Shown: positions 1-4,932, numbered from the stretch's first letter. The stretch: DNA of 5,374 bases from Acidobacteriota bacterium (GCA_003165615.1 PLWR01000643.1:1-5374), one strand, 5' to 3'. Notes: generated by a model from the letters alone, not told the origin. Numbers and translations: made by a program.

Positions 1-173
1 TCCTGATTGAAGGTTACCGTGAGCACCTGATCCTCAGCCACGCCACTTGCGAGAATTGTGGGGACTGTAGAACTCACCACAAAAGGGGTAGTCTTGGCGC
101 CCGCATACAGGGCCGTCACGACTAAAAAGACGACCGCCATTGTGGCAAATGTCCGGATTACTTCTTTTTTCAT
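1..173 (-). CDS. Exported Ig-like (SbsA/Big_5-type) domain protein, N-terminal part
   Basis: This is the first 57 codons of a minus-strand gene that continues past the left edge. The start is well supported: ATG at 173-171 follows an almost ideal Shine-Dalgarno sequence (AGGAGGA, about 5 nt spacing). The peptide opens with MKKE and a hydrophobic stretch (about residues 8-24, TFATMAVVFLVVTALYA), which reads as a Sec signal peptide or membrane anchor. It continues as TTPFVVSSTVPTILASGVAE and then DQVLTVTFNQ. The pattern V-x-S-T-x-P...GVA...TVTF is the opening of SbsA-type Ig-like (Big_5) domains. In Acidobacteriota such domains often occur in large surface proteins, sometimes ahead of a DUF3494 ice-binding-like domain, but nothing beyond residue 57 can be seen here. 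The gene lies 14 nt downstream of the mini-lipoprotein gene, so the two are probably co-transcribed. The Ig-like assignment rests on one partial strand pattern and is moderately sure; export is more certain. Confidence 0.72.
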   Translation of the reverse strand, partial: MKKEVIRTFATMAVVFLVVTALYAGAKTTPFVVSSTVPTILASGVAEDQVLTVTFNQ

Positions 174-187
174 GGTTTCCTCCTGAA

Positions 188-334
188 TTATGCCCACTCC
201 CTCAGAAGCGGGGCGTTTAGACTGACCAGGCTCAGCGTAGGTAGGAGCATTCCCGGCTCTTGACTGCATCCGGCGACAAAAACGACCAGCATGAGTGCCA
301 TAAACCACAGGTTGCTAACTTTCCATCTGCCCAT
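188..334 (-). CDS. Small lipoprotein-like peptide (48 aa)
   Basis: A short minus-strand reading frame from ATG (334-332) to TAA (190-188) encodes 48 residues. An AGAGAGGT ribosome-binding sequence lies about 6 nt before the start. The protein starts MGRWKVSNLW, has a hydrophobic core FMALMLVVFV (residues 11-20), then a lipobox V-A-G-C with the acceptor Cys at residue 23. Signal peptidase II processing would leave a mature lipopeptide of about 26 residues (CSQEPGM...REWA). The stop codon is 14 nt from the start of the Ig-like gene, with that gene's ribosome binding site in the gap, so the two probably form one transcript. No family is recognised. It may be a genuine mini-lipoprotein, a lysis/entericidin-like peptide, or the surviving N-terminus of a longer lipoprotein whose body decayed. 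The lipobox and ribosome binding site are visible; expression is inferred. Confidence 0.6.
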   Translation of the reverse strand: MGRWKVSNLWFMALMLVVFVAGCSQEPGMLLPTLSLVSLNAPLLREWA

Positions 335-578
335 TTGCGACCTCTCTTTGTTTAGTGGCATGGCGTGTCCTCACCGGCTCGATTACCGCACTGACCTTAA
401 CAACCCAATATCACAATTAGCGCATCCTATTGAATCGGGTACTGACTTGTCTGTTCAAAAAAGCACATCTGACAGTTTTGCTTTGCTCACGCCAGTTAGC
501 GGGGAACACGGCGCGGCACACACCGTTTCTATCGGCTGGCCAGGGGGGAAGCTTGAATCTGTCTTTCCGGAGTCAGGC

Positions 579-622
579 GACGGTGGTTTCTCCACGGCGT
601 GGGGTGGATCCCGAACACCGCC
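579..622 (-). other. Candidate structured RNA element (nested inverted repeat)
   Basis: On the minus strand GGCGGTG (622-616) can pair with CACCGTC (585-579) over 7 bp, including one G-U pair. The 30-nt interior contains a second hairpin, CCAC-GCC-GTGG (602-592). The plus-strand copy loses one pair (A against C instead of G-U), which suggests that any functional RNA is read from the minus strand, toward the lipoprotein/Ig-like unit about 245 nt downstream. The sequence does not show the conserved core of a c-di-GMP-I or cobalamin riboswitch. It could be a leader element or simply chance pairing in GC-rich DNA. Confidence 0.25.
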
Positions 623-773
623 ATTCGTGAACCTTTATTTAGCACTTCGCAGCGCAAGGTTTGCGATGCGTATGAGCGACGCGTAGATTTGAGTTTCTTC
701 CTCCATAACAGATTTTGTTGAAACGGAACCCCCTCCGTCTGTATCTAACCACAGCCGACGAAGCCGTGCAATA

Positions 774-789
774 GTACTGCCGTACTGCC
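774..789. repeat. Tandem direct repeat, 2 x 8 bp (GTACTGCC)
   Basis: Two exact head-to-tail copies of GTACTGCC lie directly downstream of the flp 3' hairpin. With only two units this may be slippage-generated noise. No function is assigned. Confidence 0.5.
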
Positions 790-826
790 TGGCTGCCGAA
801 GAGCCAAGCTCTCAGTCGGGGCAGGC
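787..826 (-). terminator. Terminator-like hairpin after flp
   Basis: Immediately after the flp stop codon, the minus strand folds as an inner stem CCGA-(CTG bulge)-AGAGC, loop TTG, GCTCT-TCGG (819-796). An outer GCCTG/CAGGC pairing (826-822 with 791-787) extends it. There is no following U-tract, so it is not a textbook intrinsic terminator. It may instead protect the 3' end or support factor-dependent termination. Its position directly at the end of the gene supports a 3'-end role. Confidence 0.4.
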
Positions 827-1042
827 CTACGAGAGGCTGGAACTTGCACTGTTGAAGACCTTGCTGATGGCTTTCGCCAAGGGAGTCATGGAGGCTGTGA
901 CGGCCAGAGCGATCAGGGTGATGAGCAGGCCGTACTCGATCAGATACTGCCCTTCCTCGTCCTTCCATAGCCTGTTCGTAAGGTTCTTGATAGATCGCCT
1001 AAATTGGAATGCCAGCCACAACGTGAAAGTAGGGGTGAGCAA
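827..1042 (-). CDS. Flp/Fap-type (type IVb) pilin
   Basis: A small pilin of the Flp family, the subunit of tight-adherence (Tad) pili. With the TTG start at 1042 it has 71 residues. The diagnostic segment is WKDEEGQYLIEYGLLITLIALAV (residues 26-48, split as a charged stretch then a hydrophobic one). The prepilin peptidase site is Gly31/Gln32, with Glu36 and Tyr37 at mature positions +5 and +6, the Flp hallmark. The mature chain of about 40 residues is a hydrophobic helix followed by a Ser-rich tail (NSASSSLS). Family members usually begin shortly before the equivalent of IKNL (residue 18), but no ATG, GTG or TTG lies there, so the start is uncertain. A GGGAG sequence 11 nt before the TTG gives weak support. 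No tad assembly genes (cpaA, tadA and so on) are in the window, so it is an orphan here. It is divergent from yihY. Confidence 0.85.
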   Translation of the reverse strand: MLTPTFTLWLAFQFRRSIKNLTNRLWKDEEGQYLIEYGLLITLIALAVTASMTPLAKAISKVFNSASSSLS

Positions 1043-1133
1043 ATTTGAGCAGACTCCCGACGCAGAATTTGTTGCACTATGAGGCTACGCCCTTGGGCGT
1101 CTCGTATGAGCGGGCCCGGGGGTAATTCGCTGA
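1043..1133. promoter_or_regulatory. Divergent flp/yihY intergenic region with two palindromes
   Basis: This 91-bp spacer must hold the 5' signals of both the minus-strand pilin and the plus-strand yihY gene. It contains an inverted repeat ACGCCC-TT-GGGCGT (1087-1100) and a perfect palindrome CGGGCCCG (1111-1118). Either could be an operator or a leader hairpin. No clear -35/-10 pair could be assigned in either direction. Confidence 0.3.
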
Positions 1134-2036
1134 ATGTATCCGGACCTTTTGCGAGCCTTGAGTGTGTCAGCAAATCCAAAAATCGCTTACGCTCTGCTCA
1201 AAGATGCATGCTCTGCATGGGCAGAGGACCATGCCTCCAGCCTGGGTGCAGCGCTGGCGTTTTACACAGTTTTTTCGCTCGGTCCGGTCCTGATTCTCGC
1301 CATAGCGGTCGCGGGTCTGGCGTTCGGGCAAAAAGCGGCGGAGAGTGAATTCTCACGGCAACTCCAAACCTTGCTGGGCGCGGCGGGTGCAAGAGCTGTG
1401 CAAGCGATCATCCGGAGCGCGAATCAGCCCGCGCTTGGCGTCATAGCGAGCACAATTGGTATTGGGACCCTGCTGGCCGGTGCGTCAGGCGCCTTTGTTG
1501 AGCTCCAAGACGCGCTCAATAAGATCTGGAAAGTTCAGCCGAGATCAGAAAGTATCTTGTTGGGCGTGATTCGAGAGCGTGTCTTTTCGTTCGCCCTGGT
1601 TCTGGTCCTGGGCTTCCTGTTACTGGTGTCACTCGTGGTGAGCACCGCGCTGGGGGCCGCGGGCAATTTCATGGCGCCTCTGCTTCCCTGGCCTGTATTC
1701 TTGTTGGAATCGGTCAATTTCCTCCTCTCGTCGGGTGTGATTGCCCTGCTTCTCGCGGTGATCTTCAAGTATCTACCCGACACGGAAATTGCCTGGGCTG
1801 ATGTGTGGATCGGTGCGGCAGTTACGTCACTACTTTTGACCACTGGCAAAGCGCTGGTTGGGTTGTATCTCGCCAGGTCGACCGTCACGTCAGCCTACGG
1901 AGTGGCAGCAGCCCTCATCATTATCCTCACTTGGGTTTATTACTCAGCACAGATTTTCCTTTTGGGTGCGGAAGCCACGCACGTCTACTGCTACAAGTAC
2001 GGTTCGCGGGCCGAAGGATGTCCTGTGCCTCGATAG
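1134..2036 (+). CDS. yihY: YihY/BrkB-family inner membrane protein
   Basis: A 300-residue polytopic membrane protein of the YihY (formerly RNase BN/BrkB, 'virulence factor BrkB') family. The family's biochemical role is not settled and the old ribonuclease annotation is wrong. Visible family signatures are LGAALAFYTVFSLGPVLIL (residues 38-56), F121-x2-LQ-x2-LN-x2-W132 after the second membrane segment, Y213-LPD...W221 before a later helix, and YGVAAALIIILTWVYYSAQ (255-273) followed by FLLGAEATHVY. Hydrophobic segments fall at about 44-64, 101-121, 150-172, 187-211, 224-246 and 257-280, fitting six helices. Length matches the family. An in-frame TGA directly precedes the ATG at 1134, so no longer frame exists; a weak GGGGG motif lies about 11 nt upstream, and an alternative GTG start at Val11 is possible. 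It is a single gene, bounded by a divergent pilin and a 3' hairpin. Confidence 0.93.
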   Translation: MYPDLLRALSVSANPKIAYALLKDACSAWAEDHASSLGAALAFYTVFSLGPVLILAIAVAGLAFGQKAAESEFSRQLQTLLGAAGARAVQAIIRSANQPALGVIASTIGIGTLLAGASGAFVELQDALNKIWKVQPRSESILLGVIRERVFSFALVLVLGFLLLVSLVVSTALGAAGNFMAPLLPWPVFLLESVNFLLSSGVIALLLAVIFKYLPDTEIAWADVWIGAAVTSLLLTTGKALVGLYLARSTVTSAYGVAAALIIILTWVYYSAQIFLLGAEATHVYCYKYGSRAEGCPVPR

Positions 2037-2043
2037 CCGGAGT

Positions 2044-2074
2044 AGCGCTGACCCCGCAAAGCGGGGTCGGCGCT
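2044..2074. terminator. Strong hairpin between convergent yihY and transporter genes
   Basis: A 14-bp stem (2044-2057 with 2061-2074) closed by an AAA loop, with only one G-T wobble. The core is ACCCCGC-AAA-GCGGGGT. It begins 7 nt after the yihY stop and lies 73 nt beyond the transporter stop on the other strand, so it could end transcription from both sides. No U-tract follows on the plus strand (CCAAG), so it is a structural rather than a canonical intrinsic terminator. Confidence 0.6.
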
Positions 2075-2118
2075 GCCAAGTCGGGCAATCGATCGAATTT
2101 CTGGAGAGGAAAAGGCCG

Positions 2119-2214
2119 ATGAGCAAGCTAAGCGGAAGCCGGATTCCTCACGGAAGGACGGCACCGTCAGGCGCTACCACTGCTGGAGGGACCTTCGTTA
2201 ACAACTGCCGGTAA
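2119..2214 (+). CDS. Possible 31-aa peptide overlapping the transporter 3' end
   Basis: A short plus-strand frame starts at ATG 2119 behind an unusually good ribosome-binding context (GGAGAGGA, 8 nt from the ATG) and ends at TAA 2212-2214. The peptide MSKLSGSRIPHGRTAPSGAT continues for 11 more residues; it is basic and Gly/Ser/Thr-rich, with no membrane segment and no recognised family. Its last two thirds overlap the transporter gene's 3' end in antisense. It could be a real small protein downstream of yihY, a decayed gene start, or a chance frame with a lucky ribosome binding site. Confidence 0.2.
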   Translation: MSKLSGSRIPHGRTAPSGATTAGGTFVNNCR

Positions 2215-3218
2215 ACGATTCGCAAAGTAGCGAGCACCGGAACCGAAAGAAAGCTGCCGGCTATACCTGCGATCGAGCCGCCCGCCAGGACTCCGAAGAT
2301 GACCAGCAAAGGATGTAGCTTCATGCCGGCGCTGAGCAAATGCGGTGACACAACATAATCCTGGAAGAAGCGGAACGCGACAAGGAACGCGAAAATCCCG
2401 AGCAGGTGGTGGAAGCCGCTCAAGCCGGCAACGAGCAAGACGATGACGGCTCCGGCCAAAGGGCCCACCATGGGAACAAATTCGAGAGGAAAGGCGACAG
2501 CCGCCAACAGAATCCCATACGGAACCCCGACCATCGAGAAGAAGAGTCCATAACTCAAAGATGCCACGGCTCCCAACAACACCAATGCCCGCATATATTG
2601 GGCAAGCAGCACGTGCAGGTCAGCGGCAATTTTCTCCACCATGTCGCGGCGGGCCCCTGCGGCAAGAATGCCCACCACAGAACTGAGCATCTCCCGCCCA
2701 TCTTTCAGGAAAAAGAAGCTGAGAATCGGAACCAGGATGAAAAAGATGAGGTTTCCGGCGCGCGACATGACCCCCAAGGCGGCATTTGAAAGCCATGCCA
2801 GGATATCTTGCGAATGTTTTGTCAGTTGCTGTTGCACCGTCGAAATGACAGTCATCTTCAGCGGCAGAGCGTAGTGTGAAGCGGCGGGCGCGATGGGAGG
2901 CTGGAATCTTGTAAGGAGATCTGGGAGCTTGGCTGCCAGGGTGTTCGCCTGCTGGACGATACGGGAGCCAAGCGCAATTCCCATGACAATCAGAATCCCG
3001 ACGATCGCGAGGTAGACGAGGGTGAGCGCCAGCACCTTTGACTGCCCCGGTAGCCACCGGTCGAGAAGCTTCACCAGTGGCCAGAGCAGGTAGGCAAACA
3101 GCAGTGCCACGAAAAAGATAAACAACGTCTCGCGAATGAGGTACAGCAGTCCGACCAGGAGGAGAACAAGAACCGCTGTCCAGGTGTAACGCGCGGCGTT
3201 GCGATCAATACCCAGCAA
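2148..3218 (-). CDS. AI-2E/PerM-family transporter
   Basis: A polytopic inner-membrane protein of the AI-2E (TqsA/PerM/YdiK) family. Named members are linked to autoinducer-2 export or Na+/H+ antiport, but most are uncharacterised, so the substrate is unknown. From the preferred start it has 356 residues, typical for the family. Features in order: paired helices at about 13-29 and 30-46, a third at 63-84, then the usual soluble insertion (85-155). The SFFFLKDG motif follows at 167-174, then further helices with PLEFVPMVGP at 244-253, and finally FQDYVVSPHLLSAGMKLHPL (285-304) and the G-rich LAGGSIAGIAGSFLSVPV helix. The start is chosen as TTG (3218-3216) because AAGGAG lies 7 nt upstream and the preceding gene's stop is 13 nt away. 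The in-frame ATG at 3326 would overlap that gene by 95 nt, has GGAG touching the ATG with no spacing, and would add 36 non-family residues. It is probably the last gene of a three-gene operon. Confidence 0.93.
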   Translation of the reverse strand: MLGIDRNAARYTWTAVLVLLLVGLLYLIRETLFIFFVALLFAYLLWPLVKLLDRWLPGQSKVLALTLVYLAIVGILIVMGIALGSRIVQQANTLAAKLPDLLTRFQPPIAPAASHYALPLKMTVISTVQQQLTKHSQDILAWLSNAALGVMSRAGNLIFFILVPILSFFFLKDGREMLSSVVGILAAGARRDMVEKIAADLHVLLAQYMRALVLLGAVASLSYGLFFSMVGVPYGILLAAVAFPLEFVPMVGPLAGAVIVLLVAGLSGFHHLLGIFAFLVAFRFFQDYVVSPHLLSAGMKLHPLLVIFGVLAGGSIAGIAGSFLSVPVLATLRIVYRQLLTKVPPAVVAPDGAVLP

Positions 3219-3231
3219 GGTTCTGCTCCTT
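3219..3231 (-). promoter_or_regulatory. Ribosome binding site that sets a TTG start for the transporter
   Basis: On the minus strand the sequence reads TAG-AAGGAG-CAGAACC-TTG: the stop of the upstream gene, a near-perfect Shine-Dalgarno sequence, a 7-nt spacer and the TTG codon. This arrangement is much better than that of the upstream ATG and suggests translational coupling between the two genes. Confidence 0.75.
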
Positions 3232-3672
3232 CTAGAGAGCTGCCGGTCTTTCGTTCCCGGTGCGGCTGACGTTAGTCGCGGCGCCACGGACCCCGCCCAT
3301 CCATGTGGTGGCTTCTGTAAGTTCATCTCCGGTGGGCGGGTAGATCAGAGCCAGACCCTCGGGGCAAGCATCGGCTGGACGCGTGAACTGATCCTGGTTC
3401 ATGAGGATGAAGTCAAGGCCCAGACCCAACGGCTGGGATTGGAATTTGCCGTTGAAACGTATTCCGCTGGGGTGGGCCGAAGAAGTCCACGTCCAGTAGT
3501 CGCACACCATATTCTGATGTCCTTCGGCGTCAACCGACCAGATGCTCAGGTAATCCACTGCCGTTCCAACCGCACTTCGATATTCCACCCGTGCTGAGCA
3601 GGGGTCGCTGACTTTCTTCAAGTCCTCCCAGCCTAGAATCACTGCAAACTCCAGTGCCTTGTCTAATTCCAT
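3232..3672 (-). CDS. Conserved-looking protein of unknown function (146 aa)
   Basis: I do not recognise the family. The 146-residue product has no signal peptide or membrane segment, so it is predicted cytosolic. The N-terminal part (MELDKALEFAVILGWEDLKK, 1-20) looks helical. The middle is rich in aromatic residues (Y31, Y41, W45, Y59, W60, W62) with alternating patterns that suggest beta strands. A Gly/hydrophobic segment (PLGLGLDFILMNQDQF, 81-96) follows. Cysteines sit at 25, 57 and 103, and the last 20 or so residues look disordered. The start is firm: ATG 3672-3670 with GGAG 7 nt upstream. It lies 62 nt downstream of the LolA-like gene and 13 nt upstream of the transporter gene on the same strand, with no terminator seen in either gap, so the three are probably one operon. 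A role linked to the transporter or envelope is an inference from position only. Confidence 0.75.
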   Translation of the reverse strand: MELDKALEFAVILGWEDLKKVSDPCSARVEYRSAVGTAVDYLSIWSVDAEGHQNMVCDYWTWTSSAHPSGIRFNGKFQSQPLGLGLDFILMNQDQFTRPADACPEGLALIYPPTGDELTEATTWMGGVRGAATNVSRTGNERPAAL

Positions 3673-3734
3673 GTTGGTTCTCCCTCACGAACGAATCACT
3701 TCGCTGGCCTTGGAATCACGCCGGGGCGAAAAGG

Positions 3735-4538
3735 CTAGCGTGGAATCAATTCCAAGAAATTTGTCTGCGCCGATGACGCGGTAGCAACGAGATCGGTGAT
3801 CTTATATTTCACGTCGCGCGAAACCATCATGGTACGCCCGAGTATCCGCACGTCGGCCGCGGCCTCCGTGGTTGTTTGCAGCCACATTCCGCCCACGGCG
3901 CCGTATACAAACGTGAGGTTCACGTCCCGCACCCACCAGGACGGGGGCTTGGCAAGCTCGCCCTGGAAGCGGCGAAGCAGGTAAGTGTTAGCATCAACCC
4001 AAATGTCGCCATGGAGCAGATGTTTTTCGATGCGCTTGGGAAGCAACTCCAGGACATAGCAGCGCTGCCCACTTAGGTCTGCCTCGCGGATGAAGCGGAA
4101 ACCATAATTGTCCGTTGAGAAGTCGGTTGAGACGTAATCTTTGGTGGCCTCTGCTTCACCTGCCAGCATGCGGCGAACGAGGATTTGTCCCAGTCCGCTC
4201 CCGTTGGTCTCCTGAATGGTGTACTTCTTGGAGTCCGGAGGAACGAAGGCTACGTCGGCAATCACCTCGGACTTGGCCTTGCCTTCATCCTTGCCAAACA
4301 GCTTGTAGTTCCGCGTGACGATGTAAGGACGAAGGCGGGCACGGTTCTCCGCCCGAGCTTGCGCCATGCGGGCGATGATGGCTTCCGCAGTGGGGAACGA
4401 GTTCCCGGTCTGAGGCGATGCGGATGCCATCCCTGCGCATAGATAGAGAAAAAGCAACCACCAGGTTTGTTGCCGCGCCAGCACGCAGAAAGAGCTTTGT
4501 TCCACCTGACGGATTTTGAACCACGAGTTTTGCGGCAA
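3735..4538 (-). CDS. Exported LolA-like (outer-membrane lipoprotein-sorting type) protein
   Basis: A 267-residue exported protein resembling the LolA/LppX/RseB-fold group (COG2834-like) as found in many paralogues in Acidobacteriota. Proteins of this fold bind lipids or lipoprotein acyl chains in the periplasm; the ligand here is unknown. The N-terminus has a hydrophobic core (WWLLFLYLCAG, 26-36) and a likely signal peptidase I site at ASA/SP (40/41). The mature part starts with a helix (AEAIIARMAQARAENRARLR, 51-70), then strand-rich segments including YIVTRNYKL, SKKYTIQET (103-111), FRFIREA (148-154), CYVLELLPKR (160-169), DIWVDANTYLLRR (178-190), PSWWVRDV (199-206) and GGMWLQT (216-222), followed by RDVKYKI. 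The TTG at 4538 is used because GGGGGTG lies about 8 nt upstream; a GTG at residue 19 would give a more conventional short signal peptide. It is probably the first gene of the operon with the 146-aa protein and the transporter. Confidence 0.8.
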   Translation of the reverse strand: MPQNSWFKIRQVEQSSFCVLARQQTWWLLFLYLCAGMASASPQTGNSFPTAEAIIARMAQARAENRARLRPYIVTRNYKLFGKDEGKAKSEVIADVAFVPPDSKKYTIQETNGSGLGQILVRRMLAGEAEATKDYVSTDFSTDNYGFRFIREADLSGQRCYVLELLPKRIEKHLLHGDIWVDANTYLLRRFQGELAKPPSWWVRDVNLTFVYGAVGGMWLQTTTEAAADVRILGRTMMVSRDVKYKITDLVATASSAQTNFLELIPR

Positions 4539-4582
4539 AGGCGCACCCCCGCGATCATTCGCTTGGTCTCCGGCCTTGCATT

Positions 4583-4600
4583 ACCCTAACCACCCTAACC
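4583..4600 (-). repeat. Tandem 9-bp repeat with telomere-like TTAGGG units
   Basis: Two exact adjacent copies of GGTTAGGGT on the minus strand, 45-62 nt upstream of the LolA-like gene's start. The 9-bp period is near one helical turn, as in direct-repeat binding sites. The GG-TTA-GGG pattern could also form a two-layer G-quadruplex in the coding-strand DNA or the mRNA leader. The function is unknown. Confidence 0.4.
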
Positions 4601-4614
4601 AAAACTATTGCGGC

Positions 4615-4664
4615 GGCCGGCACTCCCTGAGCAATAGGAACAGCAGGGTCAAATCGTGCCGGCC
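4615..4664 (-). terminator. Long inverted repeat between the DUF5670 and LolA-like genes
   Basis: Nine perfect base pairs (GGCCGGCAC with GTGCCGGCC, 4664-4656 and 4623-4615) enclose 32 nt. Inside is a further CCCTG/CAGGG pair. It begins 26 nt after the stop of the DUF5670 gene on the minus strand. A short AGTTTTGG run follows about 10 nt later, which is not a proper U-tract. The likely role is ending the small gene's transcript or stabilising its 3' end; it could also be a dispersed REP-like repeat. Confidence 0.45.
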
Positions 4665-4690
4665 TCCATGATTCGGCGTGTTCGGCTGCC

Positions 4691-4840
4691 TTACGAATAA
4701 GATCTGCGACCGGAAATCAGGTTGTACAACAACACAACCACCGCACACACGAGCAATAAGTGGATGAGGCCTCCGCCCACGTGAAAGCTAAACCCCAGCA
4801 GCCACATGAGTAGAAGAACCACGAAAATTGTCCAAAGCAT
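4691..4840 (-). CDS. DUF5670/lmo0937-family small membrane protein (49 aa)
   Basis: A 49-residue hydrophobic peptide starting MLWTIFVVLLLMWLLGFSFH, then VGGGLIHLLLVCAVVVLLYN and ending LISGRRSYS. The pattern MLWTI-x-V-x-L-L-x-W-L-L-G, then GG-x-IH-x-LLV-x-A-V-V-x-LL and a short basic tail is that of the DUF5670/lmo0937 family, which is usually annotated as stress-associated small membrane proteins and whose function is unknown. Two short membrane segments (about 4-18 and 25-41) are joined by a Gly-rich turn, with the positive RR at the C-terminal end. The start is firm: ATG 4840-4838 preceded by GGGGGGAGGA, 5 nt spacing. A sigma-70-type promoter lies about 60 nt upstream, so it is likely transcribed on its own and at a good level. 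Family length is usually about 50 residues, so the gene is complete. Confidence 0.88.
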   Translation of the reverse strand: MLWTIFVVLLLMWLLGFSFHVGGGLIHLLLVCAVVVLLYNLISGRRSYS

Positions 4841-4903
4841 GTTTTTCCTCCCCCCTAACACCCGTCTCCAGGCTGATCCCAGATGGGAGTTCAGGGCACC
4901 GTT

Positions 4904-4932
4904 GTTATAACTTGGAGTTATTCGTGTGTCAG
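4904..4932 (-). promoter_or_regulatory. Sigma-70-type promoter for the DUF5670 gene
   Basis: On the minus strand CTGACA (4932-4927, 5 of 6 to TTGACA) and TATAAC (4909-4904, 5 of 6 to TATAAT) are separated by exactly 17 nt. Transcription would start near 4897, leaving a leader of about 57 nt that ends in the GGGGGGAGGA ribosome binding site. This is the best promoter in the window. Confidence 0.65.

Larger units (their letters stand above)
335..826. other. 492-bp intergenic region without a convincing gene
   Basis: No open frame here has both a credible ribosome binding site and protein-like composition. The region probably carries the promoter and leader for the minus-strand lipoprotein/Ig-like unit and the end of the flp transcript. 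Visible structure includes an imperfect hairpin just after flp (787-826), a tandem octamer GTACTGCC (774-789), and a 7-bp inverted repeat (579-585 with 616-622) enclosing a smaller one (592-602). There is also a weak GG-N10-GC sigma-54-like match on the minus strand (494-479), and a T6 run on the minus strand (near 467-472) behind a weak AT-rich stem. None is strong enough to name a defined RNA family. Confidence 0.55.

Noticed and set aside
479..494. Sigma-54-like promoter (TGGC...GC, minus strand)
   Set aside because: The GG-N10-GC spacing is right, but only the core dinucleotides and a few flanking bases match the consensus. It is too weak to list as a promoter for the lipoprotein unit.
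466..494. Intrinsic terminator with T6 on the minus strand
   Set aside because: The stem before the T-run is only AAAGCA/TGCTTT with a 13-nt loop, too AT-rich to be trusted.
291..686. Plus-strand 131-codon open frame
   Set aside because: It lies across the lipoprotein start and the intergenic region, has no ribosome binding site, and its composition (Ser/Pro/Arg patches, no domain) looks like non-coding DNA.
649..720. Minus-strand 23-codon frame starting ATGGAGGAAGAAACT
   Set aside because: The purine-rich GGAGG lies after, not before, the ATG, and there is no other ribosome binding site.
639..968. Minus-strand 109-codon frame overlapping flp
   Set aside because: It is the out-of-frame shadow of the Flp pilin, with His/Arg/Cys-rich composition and no family resemblance.
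2406..2789. Plus-strand 127-codon frame inside the transporter gene
   Set aside because: It is antisense to a clear AI-2E-family membrane protein; the Gln/His/Glu-rich sequence is the typical complement of hydrophobic codons.
3199..3597. Plus-strand 132-codon frame opposite the 146-aa gene
   Set aside because: The minus-strand frame has a good ribosome binding site, operon spacing and a more protein-like composition; this one has neither a ribosome binding site nor a context.
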